Positions 4,869 to 5,942 of a DNA stretch of 5,942 nucleotides are shown piece by piece (position 1 is the first letter of the stretch; the number at the start of each line of letters is the position of its first letter). This DNA is from Candidatus Atribacteria bacterium (GTDB lineage: Bacteria > Atribacterota > Phoenicimicrobiia > Phoenicimicrobiales > Phoenicimicrobiaceae). The stretch is from contig DOTB01000064.1 of the NCBI GenBank assembly GCA_003513845.1, positions 1 through 5,942 on the forward strand, read 5' to 3'. The position numbers and the translations under genes were made by a program. The notes below the pieces were generated by a model. It saw only the letters and a list, made by a program, of their open reading frames with translations, had not been told where the DNA came from and searched no databases.

Positions 4869-5568
4869 TAGTTACCTCCTCACCTCCCAATTTGAGTGGA
4901 ATTTCATAGTCATTAATTTCGATAATAACTTTATCATCCTGTATGCGCTTTATTAAATATTTATCTAAAATAAGGTCACCCTCCTTGGCAATATAGGTTT
5001 CATCTTCCATTTCCAGGATAGCTAATTTCATATCACCAGAAGAAATCATTCCGGTATATTTACTTCCCGGGGGTAATTCTGGTTGCACAAATCTTCGGAT
5101 AGCCTCTTCACTACTTAACTCTTCTGCTAACTGCTCTTCTTCCTCGCTGACATAAACGGTACTCACTACTCTCTGAAAAGGATTTCGCATAACTGGTGGT
5201 TGATAAGGTTCATAGGTATAAATCTTAGTCTGATAGCTTTCATATCTCTGTTGAATCTCTTTTTCAAAGGGAGATAATGTTTCTTCTTTTTCCTCTTTTT
5301 CTTCTTCCTTCAAGCCTGCAGTATCATCAGTGCCCACGTTAGAGGTGTCCGCTCTGGGTGGAGTGGCAGTAGTGGTTTGACCAGCAGGCGAAACCTGAGC
5401 AGTTGGGCTACCAGGAGTAGAAGTAGGAGTTATTGCTGCCTTTCGCTCACCACCAAAAGGATTGAGGGCAGATAAGGAAGATAATAAGTCTGGTTTAAGC
5501 CAGACCAGAGCAGTAGCTACTCCTAAAATAATTAAAATAATTAATAATATACGAGTTAATTTGCTCAA
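4861..5568 (-). CDS. pilP: PilP-like type IV pilus alignment-complex protein
   Basis: A 235-residue protein that should link the inner-membrane PilN/PilO complex to PilQ in the periplasm. It has one membrane helix (about 6-24), a long disordered linker rich in Thr, Pro, Ser and then Glu/Lys (about 45-100), the short PilP signature YEPYQPPVMRNPF (119-131), and a C-terminal beta domain (about 168-228: KYTGMISSGDMKLAILEMEDETYIAKEGD...YLIKRIQDDKVIIEI) matching the PilP HR domain pattern. No lipobox is present, whereas classical PilP is a lipoprotein, so this one appears held by a transmembrane anchor. The start is TTG at 5568, five bases beyond the pilO stop, with only a weak AAGGGA upstream; no ATG occurs before codon 127. 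Gene order supports the name. Confidence 0.82.
   Translation of the reverse strand: MSKLTRILLIILIILGVATALVWLKPDLLSSLSALNPFGGERKAAITPTSTPGSPTAQVSPAGQTTTATPPRADTSNVGTDDTAGLKEEEKEEKEETLSPFEKEIQQRYESYQTKIYTYEPYQPPVMRNPFQRVVSTVYVSEEEEQLAEELSSEEAIRRFVQPELPPGSKYTGMISSGDMKLAILEMEDETYIAKEGDLILDKYLIKRIQDDKVIIEINDYEIPLKLGGEEVTNE
4874..4880 (-). promoter_or_regulatory. Ribosome binding site of pilQ inside the pilP 3' end
   Basis: AGGAGGT on the minus strand lies within the last codons of pilP and five bases before the pilQ ATG. It fixes the first ATG as the start in preference to the second in-frame ATG eight codons later, and allows efficient translation of the secretin despite the overlap. Confidence 0.65.
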
Positions 5569-5572
5569 AATA

Positions 5573-5942
5573 CTATTTCCCTTTCATTAAGACATAGGTA
5601 AACATAGTCATGGAAATATTAACATTCTCGGCATTATCACCAGTTGGATTAAGTTTTAAGTCCCGAATATCAACAATCCTGGGAAAATTTTCCAATCTAT
5701 CTAAGAATTTAATTGTTTCAAAATAATTAGCAGTGAAGGTCATATTAATTGGTAGTCGGGCATAAATGGCATCTTTCTCCTGAACAATATTTTGCGGTGA
5801 AAAATTAGTAAAATCAATATTAAATTCATCCATAGTTTCTTGTAACAAAACTAAGAAGTCAGGAATATCTTTTTCTTTAGGCAGCAGCACTTCCATAAAC
5901 TCCATTTTTTGGGTTAATTCCTGATATTCCTTTTTTAAATCA
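5573..5942 (-). CDS. pilO: Type IV pilus assembly protein PilO, C-terminal part (partial, runs off right edge)
   Basis: The frame stays open past the first internal ATG (5905) to the window edge, adding DLKKEYQELTQK, so the true start lies outside. The visible part, about 122 residues, has the end of a coiled coil (KKEYQELTQKMEFMEVLLP), the typical PilO junction LLPKEKDIPDFLVLLQETMDEFNIDF, and a ferredoxin-like C-terminal domain with ARLPINMTFTANYFETIKFLDRLENFPRIVDIRDL. PilO dimerises with PilN in the inner membrane and contacts PilP in the periplasm. The N-terminal membrane helix is not in view. pilP starts four bases after the pilO TAG (5575-5573), indicating one operon; pilN and pilM would be expected beyond the edge. 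Confidence 0.88.
   Translation of the reverse strand, partial: DLKKEYQELTQKMEFMEVLLPKEKDIPDFLVLLQETMDEFNIDFTNFSPQNIVQEKDAIYARLPINMTFTANYFETIKFLDRLENFPRIVDIRDLKLNPTGDNAENVNISMTMFTYVLMKGK

Overview
This is an AT-rich window (about one third G+C by eye) in which every supported gene lies on the minus strand, so it is transcribed from the right edge to the left. The right half is the distal part of a type IV pilus assembly operon. The left half holds a DUF1232/YkvA membrane protein, a HicBA toxin-antitoxin pair and the first codons of a LacI-family regulator. The secretin and PilO/PilP proteins indicate a diderm (outer-membrane) bacterium. The low G+C, the TTG starts and the tandem-repeat-rich gaps would suit an uncultured bacterial lineage, but the phylum cannot be fixed from the sequence alone.

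In transcription order: 5942-5573 is the C-terminal part of PilO, cut by the window edge. 5568-4861 is a PilP-like protein. 4868-2952 is the PilQ-type secretin, overlapping the pilP stop by 8 bases. A 221-base gap (2951-2731) carries two arrays of a 7-bp repeat in opposite orientations and a perfect 9-bp inverted repeat. 2730-1363 is a secreted lipoprotein with two PKD domains and a C-terminal Big-1-like Ig domain. The gap 1362-1190 holds a 25-bp near-perfect palindrome that can act as terminator for the upstream unit, then a good promoter for the YkvA-family gene (1189-830). The gap 829-574 holds an extended -10 promoter and a 17-bp tandem repeat leading into hicB (573-361) and hicA (364-176), which overlap by ATGA. 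Finally, 51-1 encodes the start of a LacI-type helix-turn-helix whose only well-placed initiation codon is ATA.

PilO and PilP form the inner-membrane and periplasmic alignment subcomplex that connects the cytoplasmic pilus motor complex to the PilQ outer-membrane pore. The PKD/Big lipoprotein downstream could be a surface or periplasmic accessory, but only position supports a link. The HicBA pair and regulator look like an independent accessory segment. I see no CRISPR array, tRNA, rRNA or transposase. I found no clear new multi-gene system. The most unusual items are the ATA-initiated regulator, the REP-like palindrome with a diverged copy near the left end, and the inverted 7-bp repeat arrays.
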